Below, one piece after another: positions 26,761 to 36,845 of a stretch of 64,000 nt of DNA (its first letter is position 1; the number at the start of each line of letters is the position of its first letter). This stretch comes from Alteromonas sp. KUL106. Lineage in GTDB: Bacteria > Pseudomonadota > Gammaproteobacteria > Enterobacterales > Alteromonadaceae. Both the position numbers and the translations under genes were made by a program. The notes under the pieces are model-generated. The model saw nothing but the letters and a program-made list of their open reading frames with translations. It searched no databases and was not told where the DNA came from. The DNA lies in contig NZ_BLIG01000027.1 in assembly GCF_009811415.1 (NCBI RefSeq), positions 124,001-188,000 of the forward strand, in the 5' to 3' direction.

Positions 26761-27441
26761 ATGAAATCAGTAACAAAAGAAGAATGGCTGGGGCAGCGCA
26801 ACGATCACCTCGTTGATGCTGGCAACGGCCATAGACTTCATTGCGACGTTATCTCTCCTTTTTTAGCGATGCAAGATGCCGCGCAAAAAGAAGGCATTGA
26901 CCTACAATTAGTCAGTAGTTACCGCGATTTCGATAAACAAACGGCCATTTTTAATCGAAAGTGGTTAGGCCAAGCGCCGCTTCTTGATGTTCATGGCGTT
27001 CCCCTACGGTTTAGCAACCTCAGTGATGATGACAAGCTCCACGCTATTTTAACGTGGTCGGCATTACCAGGGGGGAGCCGTCACCACTGGGGAACCGATA
27101 TCGACGTTTATGATCGCGCATCAGTTAAACGCTGGGGGGGCGATTTCAACCTTGTTGAAAGTGAGTACCAAGGGAACGGACCTTGTCACACATTGGCATG
27201 CTGGCTGGATGAAAACATGCAGCGCTTTGGCTTTTTTCGCCCGTTCTCAGAACATAAAGGCGGCGTAGCTGTCGAACCATGGCATTTAAGTTTTAAGTCA
27301 ACGGCAATGGTTTTTGAGCGTTCTAGAAACGTTAGCGACTTAACAGGCGCCATTGAAAAAAGCGATATATTAGGCAAAGCCAGTGTTTTACGAAACTTAC
27401 CAAGCCTTTTTAATCGGTATGTTTTAAATAACGGGGTATAA
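26761..27441 (+). CDS. M15-family D-Ala-D-Ala carboxypeptidase (VanY-like)
   Basis: The 226-residue protein has the VanY/DdcY zinc site: SSYRDFDKQ, RHHWGTDIDVYD (the His and Asp ligands) and VEPWHLSF (the catalytic Glu and second His). Enzymes of this type trim D-alanine from peptidoglycan stem peptides, and one without a signal peptide may act on cytosolic precursors or be exported by another route. No signal peptide is visible. A GTG at 26755 is two codons upstream of the ATG at 26761; I use the ATG. It follows dapE by 15 bases, so it sits in the yffB-dapE operon, fitting a cell-wall theme. Confidence 0.85.
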   Translation: MKSVTKEEWLGQRNDHLVDAGNGHRLHCDVISPFLAMQDAAQKEGIDLQLVSSYRDFDKQTAIFNRKWLGQAPLLDVHGVPLRFSNLSDDDKLHAILTWSALPGGSRHHWGTDIDVYDRASVKRWGGDFNLVESEYQGNGPCHTLACWLDENMQRFGFFRPFSEHKGGVAVEPWHLSFKSTAMVFERSRNVSDLTGAIEKSDILGKASVLRNLPSLFNRYVLNNGV

Positions 27442-27446
27442 ACACT

Positions 27447-27731
27447 ATGAGTACGACTTGGGTAATTGTGATCATTGTTTTAGTGTTGGGTGTGGTCGTT
27501 GGAAACATTACACTGCTTAAATACAGTGCCAAATTTAAATTTCCAACCCCATCGAAGCCCTATGACGACGATCAAGATGCCGCTTGTGATAAAGACCATC
27601 TCGCCGGATCACAGACTGATGAATCCGACGCAAACCGTTCACATAGGGCTGAAGAAACCGGCAACGTTACAGACGTAACTAAGGAAACTAGTGACGAAAC
27701 TAAGGAGCATAACCGTAAAACAACAAATTAA
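27447..27731 (+). CDS. DUF2897 small membrane protein
   Basis: A 94-residue protein with one N-terminal TM helix (residues 5-25, WVIVIIVLVLGVVVGNI) followed by LLKYSAKFKFPTPSKP, the DUF2897 signature of Alteromonadales and Vibrionales. A charged, low-complexity tail rich in Asp, Glu and Thr follows. The tail should be cytosolic if the helix is a signal anchor. It begins six bases after the M15 gene, the last in the dapE operon. The function is unknown. Confidence 0.8.
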   Translation: MSTTWVIVIIVLVLGVVVGNITLLKYSAKFKFPTPSKPYDDDQDAACDKDHLAGSQTDESDANRSHRAEETGNVTDVTKETSDETKEHNRKTTN

Positions 27732-27789
27732 TATTACCGATAATGCCTCTTTGGTGGCCCTTATTTAAGGGCTTCCCGCGTAGACCTAC

Positions 27790-28116
27790 TTACAGCGGGC
27801 TTATTCTCACCGCAGTGCCGCTAATGCTTACCATAAGCATACTGCCTTTATCGCCAATGACTTGATAGTCCAAATCGATACCTACTACCGCATTCGCTCC
27901 CATGCTTCTTGCTTCATGTTCGAGTTCAGTAAACGCGAGTTTACGCGCCGTGGTTAGCTCTTCTTCATACGAACCCGAACGTCCACCCACGATGTCTCTA
28001 ATCGAGGCAAAAAGATCTTTGAAAACGTTTGCGCCCATAACGGCCTCACCGACGACTATGCCGTAGTAGGCCTCAATTTTGTGCCCTTCTAGGGTTGGGG
28101 TAGTTGAAACAATCAT
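27790..28116 (-). CDS. YbjQ-family protein (DUF74)
   Basis: A 108-residue protein with the YbjQ signature: [49 protein letters not shown] and [17 protein letters not shown]. Structures of this family form pentamers and some members are linked to metal binding, but no biochemical role is settled. It is the last of a leftward run with HIT and astE, about 55 bases downstream of HIT; it is transcribed leftward, convergent with DUF2897. Confidence 0.88.
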   Translation of the reverse strand: MIVSTTPTLEGHKIEAYYGIVVGEAVMGANVFKDLFASIRDIVGGRSGSYEEELTTARKLAFTELEHEARSMGANAVVGIDLDYQVIGDKGSMLMVSISGTAVRISPL

Positions 28117-28171
28117 AAATAACTCCTTTTAATATAAGCGTTAATCTTAAAAGTTGGCGCGGTTGTGGCGC

Positions 28172-28585
28172 TCACTGGGTATTGCTTTTAAACCATGCCC
28201 TAAGAGATTCAATACGCGCTTCAGCTTCGCTAGCATCATAGGCTACCGCTGGCTGATTTCCCCAAACTGGTTTTGGCCACGCGCAATCAGATTCAAAACG
28301 CGCCACGTGATGTACGTGCAGTTGACGCACTACGTTGCCGATAGCTGCCACGTTAAGTTTAAATGGCGCAAACAAGTGCTGTATTGCTCTGGACGCAAGG
28401 GCCGATTCTTTTAACAACCTGATTTGCTCGTCTTCCGTTAAGTCAATAATCTCGGCAATGTCGTTTTTCATCGGCACCAAAATAAGCCACGGAAACTGGC
28501 TGTCATTCATTAACAGTACACGACAGAGCGAAAGATCACAGACAAAAAATGTATCATTGTGTAAACGGCTATCTAATTTAAACAT
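28172..28585 (-). CDS. HIT-domain (histidine triad) protein
   Basis: A 137-residue protein with the histidine triad QLHVHHVAR near residue 95, preceded by the typical first half (FPWLILVPMKNDIAEIIDL). HIT hydrolases cleave nucleoside phosphoramidates or dinucleotides; this gammaproteobacterial branch lacks a defined substrate. The frame is open further upstream, but the ATG at 28583-28585 gives the usual MFKLDSRL start. It overlaps the end of the upstream astE-like gene by eight bases, so the two are translationally coupled. Confidence 0.88.
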   Translation of the reverse strand: MFKLDSRLHNDTFFVCDLSLCRVLLMNDSQFPWLILVPMKNDIAEIIDLTEDEQIRLLKESALASRAIQHLFAPFKLNVAAIGNVVRQLHVHHVARFESDCAWPKPVWGNQPAVAYDASEAEARIESLRAWFKSNTQ

Positions 28586-29609
28586 CGAGAGTATCCAACG
28601 TAGTCGGCACAACGGTTAGCAGCGCGCGTTGCCCTATCGCCACTTTAGCATTGGGAAATACAATAGCCTCACCATCTTGTTCAGCGACATATTGTTTGCC
28701 GGGCTCAGAAGCTAATACCGTGCCTTTGGGATAATCAGTAAAATTCGGGGTATCATCATCAAAGTGAAGCTCAAACTGCTCTTCATTGCGGTTGATCACC
28801 TGATTTACACGATAAATATCGAGGTCATTCATGTCGACAGTTGGCGCATAATTATCCTGAGTAATAAGCTGTGTTATCGCGTTCTTCGCATCTTCAAACC
28901 GACGCATATCGTTTTGGCCGAATGGACGAACTTTACCCAGCTCGACAGTAAATGCATGCGCATTGTGCTGATAGGACGAGAAGTAGCTAAATGTGGTGGT
29001 AGCGCTTTCTGACAACAAAATGGTTTTCACCCCACAGGCTGCCAAGAACGCAAGTTGTCCTTTGCTGTGAATTCTGTCGTGTAAATAAGGGTATACTGCG
29101 AATTTTTCATTTTTTGAAGCGCGAATAGCGGTATGCAAATCGTAGTGATAGCGAGTACCTTCAGCTGCATTAAAAAACGAGGATACAGCATCCTCAAGTT
29201 CTTTTGCGCGTATCCGCTCTGCATTCACCAACCCCTCGCCTTTTGAATGAGCGCCACTAAACAAGCGATTCATGTTTTCCTCGACAAAGCGTTCGGCAAT
29301 ATCCATTGCCGGTAAATTGCCAAATAAAAACAACACATCATGCGACAAGCTAATCGCGCCTGTGAGGATTGAGCTAACCAAATCGTCGCAAATTTCGATT
29401 GGTGCGGTTTCGTTACCATGCACGCCGCACGACAGAACAATTCGCTTTTTTGGTTTTGAAGATGATTGCACTGAAAAACTGATGATGCCTGGTGCAGTTA
29501 TATCGACGCATGTCCCATTAGAGAGTTTGAATTGCTGAGGTTTTTCGAATAACTCGGGGTGGCGACGAGATAAGCTTAAAAAATTGCCATTTTCGATGAG
29601 TTCTTGCAT
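28578..29609 (-). CDS. astE: Succinylglutamate desuccinylase/AstE family
   Basis: The 343-residue protein shows the AstE/aspartoacylase zinc fold: SCGVHGNETAPIEIC (His and Glu ligands), LFLFGNLPAM, ERFVEENMNRLFSG, YHYDLHTAIRASKNEKFAVYPY (second His and an Arg), and VELGKVRPFGQND with the catalytic Glu. It removes the succinyl group of N-succinylglutamate in the last step of the arginine succinyltransferase pathway. The frame is open to a TTG at 29669; the ATG at 29607-29609 gives the family-like N-terminus and I use it, with moderate certainty. astCADB are not nearby, so the gene is detached from its pathway and coupled instead to HIT. Confidence 0.9.
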   Translation of the reverse strand: MQELIENGNFLSLSRRHPELFEKPQQFKLSNGTCVDITAPGIISFSVQSSSKPKKRIVLSCGVHGNETAPIEICDDLVSSILTGAISLSHDVLFLFGNLPAMDIAERFVEENMNRLFSGAHSKGEGLVNAERIRAKELEDAVSSFFNAAEGTRYHYDLHTAIRASKNEKFAVYPYLHDRIHSKGQLAFLAACGVKTILLSESATTTFSYFSSYQHNAHAFTVELGKVRPFGQNDMRRFEDAKNAITQLITQDNYAPTVDMNDLDIYRVNQVINRNEEQFELHFDDDTPNFTDYPKGTVLASEPGKQYVAEQDGEAIVFPNAKVAIGQRALLTVVPTTLDTLDV

Positions 29610-29713
29610 GAGCTTTTGCTTAACGACTCTGTCTGATATAAATGACCGATAGTGTACCGAGGCAGGCAAAAAAAATCACGTCAACTCAGTATTTTATTGT
29701 TGCTAGCTGTAAA

Positions 29714-29729
29714 ACCAATCCGCATAGAT
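29714..29729. repeat. Remnant of the dispersed element (left end)
   Basis: The 16-mer ACCAATCCGCATAGAT is identical to the left end of copy 2 (23438-23453) and similar to copy 1. The rest of the element is missing here, so this is a truncated copy or a shared end. Confidence 0.55.
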
Positions 29730-29785
29730 AACGAAGAGCAAAGAACGTACGAAGGTGAAAACAAATTTACTTCAGGAGTGGCTAG

Positions 29786-31090
29786 CTAGGCCTTGAGTCT
29801 TGTGGGTGAATTACCGATGATAATTTCTTGTTGGGCAAGGTTAACGAAATCATTAAACGGGATAGCCCTAGAAAACAAATACCCCTGGCCTTGCGATACA
29901 TTAATTTCCCGTAAAATATGGAGCTGCGCTATCGTTTCAATTCCCTCCGCGACAACACTGCATCCTTTCGCTTGACCGATAATTTTAGCCGCTTCGATGA
30001 TGGCTTTGTTCACAGGGTCCCCTTCTAACTCCATGACAAACGACTTATCTATTTTCAGCGCATCCAGATTGAGATCTCTAATGTAGGCTAGGTTTGAGTA
30101 ACCTTTCCCAAAATCGTCAACGGAAATAGATACGCCTAAACTGCGCAACTCATCTAATTGTTTTTTAACCATCAGTGAGTTTGATAAAGCGACATCTTCG
30201 GTCAATTCAAGCTCTATCAGCGATAAGGGCATGTCGTACGTTTCACTCAACATGGTAAGTGTGGGCACTAACTGATTGTCATATAGCTGCGTTGGCGAAA
30301 TATTGACTGACAACACAATAGGCATTTTAAGTGCTTTAAGCTGAACCAGCGCCCTGAAAGCCTGCTCCAACGTCCAGTACCCAAGTTCATTCATCATATT
30401 GTAAGATTCAGCCGCTTCGATGAGCGGGCCCGGAAATAGCACGCCATCTAAGGGGTGATTCCAGCGTAACAGACACTCAGCACCTATCACGCTGAGCGTT
30501 GTTAAATCGACTTTAGGCTGATAATAAAGCTCTAGTTCATTTTGGGCTAAGGCGCGTTTTAAATCCGCTTTGAGCGCCAAACTTCTTCCCGTGTCAGTTT
30601 TATCTGACTTGGCTAATGCAAAATAGTTTTCGTATTTATTCTCTTTTGCCTGCTTTAGGGCCGTTTCCGCTCGGGAAACAAAGCTTGTAATGTCAAATTC
30701 AGACTGATCGCTACACACGACACCCACATTAAAATCGGCAATAAAGGCTGTACCGTCATAATGCATAGGTGTTTTAAAATGTTCGACAAGACGCTCAAAC
30801 ATTTGACGCATATATTCTTCATTATTCGTGTTACTAAAAACAACGCCAAATACATCGCCGCTAATACGACCTACAAAAGCGGTATGTCCAAAAAGAAGCT
30901 GAATACGGTTTGCAATTTCAAGTAAAAAGCGGTCGCCGATGTGGATCCCCAAGCTCGTGGTTACGTCTGAAAAACGCACCACATCCACCAACATCAAGGA
31001 AATTGAGGCACTATTAGATGCTTGTTTTGCAATGCTATCGATAAACGAAAATCGATTCGGAATGGTTGCCAGTGATGTATGGTGGCTCAT
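29786..31090 (-). CDS. GGDEF-EAL protein, likely c-di-GMP phosphodiesterase with inactive GGDEF
   Basis: A 434-residue cytosolic protein. The GGDEF site is degenerate (RISGDVFGVVF, SGDVF for GGDEF). The EAL domain keeps the catalytic set: GAECLLRWNHP, VNISPTQL, LELTEDVAL, DDFGKGYSNLAYI, LKIDKSFVME, VVAEGIET and GQGYLFSR. It should therefore hydrolyse c-di-GMP, perhaps tuned by GTP binding at the dead cyclase. There is no PAS or REC sensor. The frame extends 14 codons upstream, but AAGGA lies before the ATG at 31088-31090, which I take as the start. Confidence 0.9.
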   Translation of the reverse strand: MSHHTSLATIPNRFSFIDSIAKQASNSASISLMLVDVVRFSDVTTSLGIHIGDRFLLEIANRIQLLFGHTAFVGRISGDVFGVVFSNTNNEEYMRQMFERLVEHFKTPMHYDGTAFIADFNVGVVCSDQSEFDITSFVSRAETALKQAKENKYENYFALAKSDKTDTGRSLALKADLKRALAQNELELYYQPKVDLTTLSVIGAECLLRWNHPLDGVLFPGPLIEAAESYNMMNELGYWTLEQAFRALVQLKALKMPIVLSVNISPTQLYDNQLVPTLTMLSETYDMPLSLIELELTEDVALSNSLMVKKQLDELRSLGVSISVDDFGKGYSNLAYIRDLNLDALKIDKSFVMELEGDPVNKAIIEAAKIIGQAKGCSVVAEGIETIAQLHILREINVSQGQGYLFSRAIPFNDFVNLAQQEIIIGNSPTRLKA

Positions 31091-31283
31091 GATGTTTTCC
31101 TTGAGCTCTACGCTTCGAGGTACTAAAAACAACTACTTATATAAAAGCATGACTGCGCAATAGGCGCAACGGCGCTAACGTATTATTTTGAATACTTGTT
31201 TATATCATTAAACAACAATAGCTGAAATAGTCAGAAAACGCCTTTATTATTTAAAGCGCAATTCTATTCAAACTGTATTACAA

Positions 31284-31318
31284 AACAAAAAACCCGGCTA
31301 GTTTAGCACTGCCGGGTT
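31284..31318 (-). terminator. Rho-independent terminator of glgP
   Basis: Read on the minus strand, AACCCGGC, a 12-base loop and GCCGGGTT are followed by T6 and further T-rich sequence, just past the glgP stop. Confidence 0.92.
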
Positions 31319-31338
31319 CTTTATATCGCGTTCTACGA

Positions 31339-33816
31339 TTAGCCTTCAATCTTACACGGTGAAAGCTTCCAAACACGCTCTACATAGTCACGTATTGAGC
31401 GATCTGAGGTAAATTTACCCATTTTCGCCGTGTTGATAATAGCCATCTCCGCCCAGCGTTCTTTGTCGCGATATGCCGCGTCAACTGCGATTTGCGCGTC
31501 AGAATAGGCGCGGAAATCTGCCAATACCATGTACGGGTCGCCATGATCTAGCAAGCTTTGCTTGATAGACACAAGTGCACCTGGCTTACCTGGCGTGAAG
31601 TAATCGGTTTCTAACCAATCTAGCACCGCTTTAATTTCTGAGTCTTTGTAGTAGTAATCGTATGGGTTGTAACCCTTCGCCTTAAGCTCGTTTACTTCTT
31701 CAACAGTTAACCCGAAGATGAAGATGTTGTCGTCGCCCACTTCTTCAGCAATTTCAACGTTTGCGCCATCTAGCGTACCGATTGTCACCGCACCGTTTAG
31801 CGCTAGTTTCATGTTTCCGGTACCCGACGCTTCTTTACCTGCCGTACTGATTTGCTCAGACACATCAGCAGCAGGGATCATTTTCTCAGCAAGCGATACG
31901 CGGTAGTTTGGCAAGAAAGCAATCTTTATCTTGTTGTTAACGCGTGGATCGTTGTTAATTTTGTCTGCCACTTTATTGATAGCATAAATAATATCTTTAG
32001 CTAGCTTGTAGCCAGGTGCCGCCTTCGCGCCGAAAACAAACACGCGAGGGTGCATATCGTAATCAGGATTTTCAAGAATACGACGGTACAACGCCATGAT
32101 GTGCAACAATGCCAAGTGCTGGCGCTTATACTCGTGCAGACGCTTAATTTGCACGTCAAAAATAGCGTTGACATCTACGTCTAAATCCAGAGATTTGCGA
32201 ATTTCATCAGCCAACAGTTCCTTGTTTTCCAGTTTCACTTTCATGAATTGCTTCTGGAACGTTTTGTTGCTTGCGAATTTTGCCAAGCCTTGAAGCTTGT
32301 CCAGGTCACGAGGCCAGTCTTCACCTATTTTCTTATCGATGAGCTTAGACAAGCCGGGGTTACATGCTTTCAACCAGCGACGAGGCGTGATCCCGTTAGT
32401 CACGTTAGTGAGTTTGCCAGGATAGAGTTCATCGAACTCAGGGAACAATGATGATTTAACAAGGCGAGAGTGCATTTCTGCTACGCCGTTAACCGCAAAA
32501 GAGCCAATCACCGAAAGGTGACCCATGCGTACCATTTTCTCATTGCCTTCTTCGATAATAGAAAGCTTTTCCTTCATGGCATTATCACCCGGCCATTTCT
32601 TATCGACTTCGGCCATAAAGCGATGGTTAATTTCGTAAATTATTTCTAAGTGACGAGGAAGGATTTTCTCAATCATTCGAGCAGGCCACTTTTCTAATGC
32701 TTCTGGCAATAAGGTATGATTCGTATACGCAAACACCTTAGTACAGATGCCCCACGCTTCGTCCCATCCCAGTTCAGCTCGGTCAACCAAGATACGCATA
32801 AGCTCTGGTACAGAGATAGCAGGATGCGTGTCGTTTAGCTGAATAACAACCTGATCTGCAAAACGGCTCCAATCATCACCGTGCGCGCGCTTGTAGCGAC
32901 GGATAATGTCTTTCAGTGAACATGAGCAGAAGAAATACTGCTGAATTAAACGTAGTTCTTTACCCGCTTCTGTTTCATCGTTCGGGTAAAGTACTTTAGA
33001 AATGGTTTCTGCCTGCACATTTTCACGCTGTGCATCGACATAACCACCTGCATTAAATACGTCCCAATTGAAGTAGCCAGATGCTTCTGACTGCCACAAA
33101 CGCAGCACGTTCACGGTTTTACCTTCGTAGCCCACTACAGGAATGTCCCACGGTACACCTTTGACGATAGAACCTGGATGCCATTCTTTTAGTACACGAC
33201 CGTTTTCACCATATTTGGTCTCTACGTAGCCGTATAACGATACTTCTTGAGTAGATTCTGGACGGCAAATCTCCCATGGATTGCCGTAATCACGCCAGCT
33301 GTCTGGGCGCTCAATTTGCGCACCGCTTTTAATTTCCTGACGGAATAAGCCGTGTTCATAATGAATTCCGTAGCCGATAGCAGGCAATTCCATTGTCGCT
33401 AAAGAGTCAATAAAGCACGCTGCTAGACGACCTAAGCCACCGTTACCCAGCGCCATATCTGGCTCTTCTTCAAGAATATCTGAAATTTCCACGCCAAGCT
33501 CTTTCAATGCACCACTTGCTACATCAAATAAGCCAAAATTTTGCAGGTTGTTTGATAGCAAACGCCCCATTAGGAATTCAGCAGAAAAGTAATGAACGGC
33601 ACGCGTATCGTTTAGGTAGTGGGTTTTCTGCGTCTTGCGCAATCCTTCTAGCACTTGCTCTTGAATTGCTGCACACGTCGCTTTCCACCAAGCGTGATTG
33701 TTTGCTTTATTTTCGTCGGTACCTAGCGTGCAGTGCAGGTGTCTAATAACGGCAGATTTAAAAGCCGCTTTATCGATGACTGGAGAGGGTTGCGTCTTGG
33801 TCGCTTTTGCGTTCAT
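31339..33816 (-). CDS. glgP: Glycogen/maltodextrin phosphorylase
   Basis: The 825-residue protein is a complete GT35 alpha-glucan phosphorylase. [15 protein letters not shown] lies near the N-terminus, [20 protein letters not shown] in the glycine-loop region, and [27 protein letters not shown] is the pyridoxal-phosphate site with its Lys. It releases glucose-1-phosphate from glycogen or maltodextrin; the neighbouring pgm product converts this to glucose-6-phosphate. The frame runs upstream to a GTG at 33828, but the ATG at 33814-33816 is preceded by GAGTGAG, and its length fits relatives. glgP and pgm lie in the same direction 218 bases apart with a terminator between, so they are separate units. 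Confidence 0.96.
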   Translation of the reverse strand: MNAKATKTQPSPVIDKAAFKSAVIRHLHCTLGTDENKANNHAWWKATCAAIQEQVLEGLRKTQKTHYLNDTRAVHYFSAEFLMGRLLSNNLQNFGLFDVASGALKELGVEISDILEEEPDMALGNGGLGRLAACFIDSLATMELPAIGYGIHYEHGLFRQEIKSGAQIERPDSWRDYGNPWEICRPESTQEVSLYGYVETKYGENGRVLKEWHPGSIVKGVPWDIPVVGYEGKTVNVLRLWQSEASGYFNWDVFNAGGYVDAQRENVQAETISKVLYPNDETEAGKELRLIQQYFFCSCSLKDIIRRYKRAHGDDWSRFADQVVIQLNDTHPAISVPELMRILVDRAELGWDEAWGICTKVFAYTNHTLLPEALEKWPARMIEKILPRHLEIIYEINHRFMAEVDKKWPGDNAMKEKLSIIEEGNEKMVRMGHLSVIGSFAVNGVAEMHSRLVKSSLFPEFDELYPGKLTNVTNGITPRRWLKACNPGLSKLIDKKIGEDWPRDLDKLQGLAKFASNKTFQKQFMKVKLENKELLADEIRKSLDLDVDVNAIFDVQIKRLHEYKRQHLALLHIMALYRRILENPDYDMHPRVFVFGAKAAPGYKLAKDIIYAINKVADKINNDPRVNNKIKIAFLPNYRVSLAEKMIPAADVSEQISTAGKEASGTGNMKLALNGAVTIGTLDGANVEIAEEVGDDNIFIFGLTVEEVNELKAKGYNPYDYYYKDSEIKAVLDWLETDYFTPGKPGALVSIKQSLLDHGDPYMVLADFRAYSDAQIAVDAAYRDKERWAEMAIINTAKMGKFTSDRSIRDYVERVWKLSPCKIEG

Positions 33817-33950
33817 TTTGCGTCTCACTCTTAAATAAGAAATGGCGTTTTCACACCGAAAAGTAATTTAATTACAAAATATCTTACGAATATGACAGCA
33901 ATATATCAGTACTTAAACGATTATGTTGTAATAATTTTGTTAAAATTACA

Positions 33951-33988
33951 AAAAATCGCATGAATTCGTATGCATTCATGCGATTTTT
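33951..33988 (-). terminator. Strong hairpin terminator downstream of pgm
   Basis: A perfect 15-bp stem, AAAAATCGCATGAAT with ATTCATGCGATTTTT, has an 8-base loop. On the minus strand the stem ends in T5 followed by further T-rich sequence, fitting a pgm terminator; it could act in both directions. Confidence 0.85.
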
Positions 33989-34034
33989 AACATTTTATTT
34001 ACATAAACTCGTTTAAAGCGGTTTAATTTTGAGC

Positions 34035-35687
34035 TTATTTTATAATTCTGCCCACTAACACTTCAGCCTCAGCAATCAATTCTTGTAAGTGACTTTCACC
34101 ATTAAAGCTTTCAGCATAAATTTTATAAATCTGTTCGGTGCCAGAAGGTCGCGCTGCGAACCAACCATTCTCCGTTGATACCTTAACGCCACCGATAGCG
34201 GCATTGTTGCCCGGTGCATGGGTTTGCACAGCAGTGATGGGCTCTCCTGCCAGGGTATCGCTCGTTACTACCGACGCATCCATGGCAGATAGCTTCTGCT
34301 TCTGTTCAAGTGTCGCAGCCACATCAACTCGGCTGTATACAGGGGCTGCAAACTTTTCTGTAAGCGCAATATAATGCTCACCAGGATCTTTACCGGTAAC
34401 CGCAAGGATCTCTGCCGCTAACAAGCACAAAATAAAGCCGTCTTTATCTGTCGCCCACGTGCTGCCATTTCGTTCAAGGAAAATACCGCCTGCACTTTCC
34501 TCGCCTGCAAAGCCGATGGTGCTGTTTGACAGCCCGTCAACGAACCATTTGAAACCTACGGGCATTTCCGCAAGCGGCTTGCCTAAGCTTTTCGCAACGC
34601 GATCTATCATACTGCTTGAAACTAGGGTTTTGCCTATTTTCAAATCGCTTGGCCACTCTGAGCGGTGTGTATACAAATAGTTTATTGCAACAGCCAGATA
34701 ATGGTTCGGGTTCATCAACCCTACACTTTTGCACACGATACCGTGACGGTCGAAGTCCGGGTCGTTGCCCCAGGCTAAATCAAAATTATCTTTAAGCTCA
34801 ATAAGCCCTGCCATAGCGTAGGCTGACGAACAATCCATTCGGAGCTTACCGTCTTTGTCACGACGCATAAAACCAAACTGGGGGTCAACGGCGTCATTCA
34901 CTACAGTGATATCTAAGCCGTATTTCTCTGAAATACGTGACCAATACCCTACTCCGGCACCACCCAACGGATCTGTGCCGAGTTTTAAGTTCGCTTTAGA
35001 AATGGCTTCCATATCGATAACGTTTGCTAAGTCTTCGATGTAAGGTTCCATAAAGTCTTCTTCACGAACCAATTTACGAGATTTAGCTTGGCGAATATCA
35101 ATACGCTGAACATCTTTGTTGCCGTCAGCAATGAATGCATTAGCACGGTCTTGAATTTGCTTCGTTACGTCGCTATCCGCAGGACCACCATGAGGCGGAT
35201 TATATTTAAAACCACCATCTGAAGGAGGATTATGAGAAGGAGTGATAACGATGCCGTCGGCTTTGTCAGCATTATCCGCTCGGTTATACCGGATGATAGT
35301 GCGAGAAATAACCGGGGTGGGCGTGTACCCCATACTTTCGTTATCTTCTCGTTGCACAACAACATCAACGCCATTTGCACACAATACTTCTATAGCGGTA
35401 ATCATGGCTGGCTCAGATAGCGCGTGGGTATCCTTACCGATGTATAAAGGCCCGTTAATACCTTCTTGTTTACGATATTCTACCAATGCCTGGCAAATCG
35501 CACTGATATGGGTATCAGTAAAGGTCGCGTCAGAGGCCGTTCCTCTATGACCAGAGGTCCCAAAAGAAACCCCTTGGCCCGGGTCGTTTATATCCGGTTT
35601 AAAGCTGTAATACTGGCTTACTAATTGCGCTACATTAATAAGTTGTTCTTTTGCTGCATGCTTACCAGCTTGCGGATGTAATGCCAT
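34035..35687 (-). CDS. pgm: Phosphoglucomutase, alpha-D-glucose phosphate-specific
   Basis: A 550-residue enzyme with the phosphohexomutase layout: VSFGTSGHRGTA for the substrate loop, VITPSHNPPSDGGFKYNPPHGGPADSDVT with the phospho-Ser in the SHN motif, WGNDPDFDRHGIV for the metal-binding loop, and ENGWFAARPSGTEQIYKIYAE at the C-terminus. It interconverts glucose-1-phosphate and glucose-6-phosphate in glycogen use and sugar nucleotide supply. It follows seqA by 46 bases, the same order as seqA-pgm of E. coli, and is probably co-transcribed with it. Confidence 0.97.
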   Translation of the reverse strand: MALHPQAGKHAAKEQLINVAQLVSQYYSFKPDINDPGQGVSFGTSGHRGTASDATFTDTHISAICQALVEYRKQEGINGPLYIGKDTHALSEPAMITAIEVLCANGVDVVVQREDNESMGYTPTPVISRTIIRYNRADNADKADGIVITPSHNPPSDGGFKYNPPHGGPADSDVTKQIQDRANAFIADGNKDVQRIDIRQAKSRKLVREEDFMEPYIEDLANVIDMEAISKANLKLGTDPLGGAGVGYWSRISEKYGLDITVVNDAVDPQFGFMRRDKDGKLRMDCSSAYAMAGLIELKDNFDLAWGNDPDFDRHGIVCKSVGLMNPNHYLAVAINYLYTHRSEWPSDLKIGKTLVSSSMIDRVAKSLGKPLAEMPVGFKWFVDGLSNSTIGFAGEESAGGIFLERNGSTWATDKDGFILCLLAAEILAVTGKDPGEHYIALTEKFAAPVYSRVDVAATLEQKQKLSAMDASVVTSDTLAGEPITAVQTHAPGNNAAIGGVKVSTENGWFAARPSGTEQIYKIYAESFNGESHLQELIAEAEVLVGRIIK

Positions 35688-35733
35688 GAAAAAGTCCTTA
35701 TCTAGAAGTCGTGTTGAGGCCTAATGCCTTTTT

Positions 35734-36498
35734 TTACTTACCCTCTGATGTGAACCGTGCGATAACGGATTCAACAACATCTGGCTGGTAACCCAAAATA
35801 CGCAAAACTTGTTCCAGCATGTTTGTTTTTTTAGCCGTATTATTGTTTGTTACTACCCAAAAAGCGCTATCCGGAATAGCTTTAGGGTTTGTGCTGCTGC
35901 CATTTTCAAGTAGCGCTTCTTTGCTTGTTGCAAAGTAGGTACGGTTTTTACCTTTTATGCTTTCCACGCTAGAGAAATTGTCTGCATTAAGCTTGTGCGC
36001 TGCACTTAAAACAAACAAAAACTGGTCAACGCGCTTCGTGAACGTCGCTAACGCATCTTTTGTTACTGCATCAAGAATATCGCGTTTAGTGTGCGTCTCA
36101 CTCTCAGCCACAAAAGCAGATGTTGTAGACGCGGTGTCAGGCGCCGTTTTCGCTGGTGAGGCCGCTTTAACCATCGATTTTTTAGCCGCGGCTTTTACCG
36201 GTGAGGTAGTTCCGGTGCTTTTGGCCGGTGCTTTTTTAGCGCCACTTACAGACTGACGTTTAACGGGTGCTTGAGTGGCTGCGTTTACGTTAGCTTCAAC
36301 AGCAAACTCTTCAGTAGCCCCCTCTGCACTTGTATTTTTTATTTCATTGTTGTCCGCTCGTGCCGAGATGCCATGAGATATAGCGCCATCCTCAGGTAAC
36401 AGTAAACGTCTTAAAATTTGCGATGCACTCTCACCAATATGTTTAGTCTGGCTGGCGATGAAGGCATATAAATCGTCATCTATTTCAATGCTTTTCAT
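35734..36498 (-). CDS. seqA: SeqA, negative modulator of replication initiation, with a histone-like linker
   Basis: The 254-residue protein has the SeqA N-terminal oligomerisation domain (MKSIEIDDDLYAFIASQTKH to about residue 37). The C-terminal hemimethylated-GATC binding domain (about 155-254) includes GKNRTYFATSKEALL and WVVTNNNTAKK, holding the residues that contact DNA in E. coli, then VLRILGYQ. E. coli SeqA is 181 residues. The extra length is a linker at about 38-140 whose centre (78-118) is rich in Lys, Ala, Pro and Ser, like histone H1 tails. The frame is open 19 codons further upstream, but AGGAAG precedes the ATG at 36496-36498. SeqA blocks re-initiation at oriC and organises newly replicated DNA; a Dam methylase is implied. 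Confidence 0.94.
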   Translation of the reverse strand: MKSIEIDDDLYAFIASQTKHIGESASQILRRLLLPEDGAISHGISARADNNEIKNTSAEGATEEFAVEANVNAATQAPVKRQSVSGAKKAPAKSTGTTSPVKAAAKKSMVKAASPAKTAPDTASTTSAFVAESETHTKRDILDAVTKDALATFTKRVDQFLFVLSAAHKLNADNFSSVESIKGKNRTYFATSKEALLENGSSTNPKAIPDSAFWVVTNNNTAKKTNMLEQVLRILGYQPDVVESVIARFTSEGK

Positions 36499-36845
36499 AA
36501 CTACTTCCTTTTTAAGATGCACCATTATAGACAACACAGATAAACTCCGCAGCACTAAATAACACTTGTTTTAAGGTTTATGTATAGATATCCCTTATTC
36601 ACTCCCTTTACCCACTTTTCATTTATTTATAAGTTTCTATTCGCTGATGAACCGCTGTGCGGTCTGCCGCTTTGCGCAACGAGCGCTTGGGCGCGTTAAC
36701 CAAATATACCTGCGTATAAAATAACACAGGTAAGACAATAGAAAGCGCCACGCTATCGTTGCTAGTATTAAAGGTAGAACAGAATCACATTCAATCTGCT
36801 AAGTTTAAGTGTGACAGAAACTTTTTAAACGTAAGTGACCAATTT
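36499..36845. other. Intergenic region between divergent seqA and moxR
   Basis: 347 bases that must hold the divergent promoters. A GC-rich stretch of short inverted words lies at about 36650-36700, with no clear operator. No RNA gene or repeat is recognised. Confidence 0.4.
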
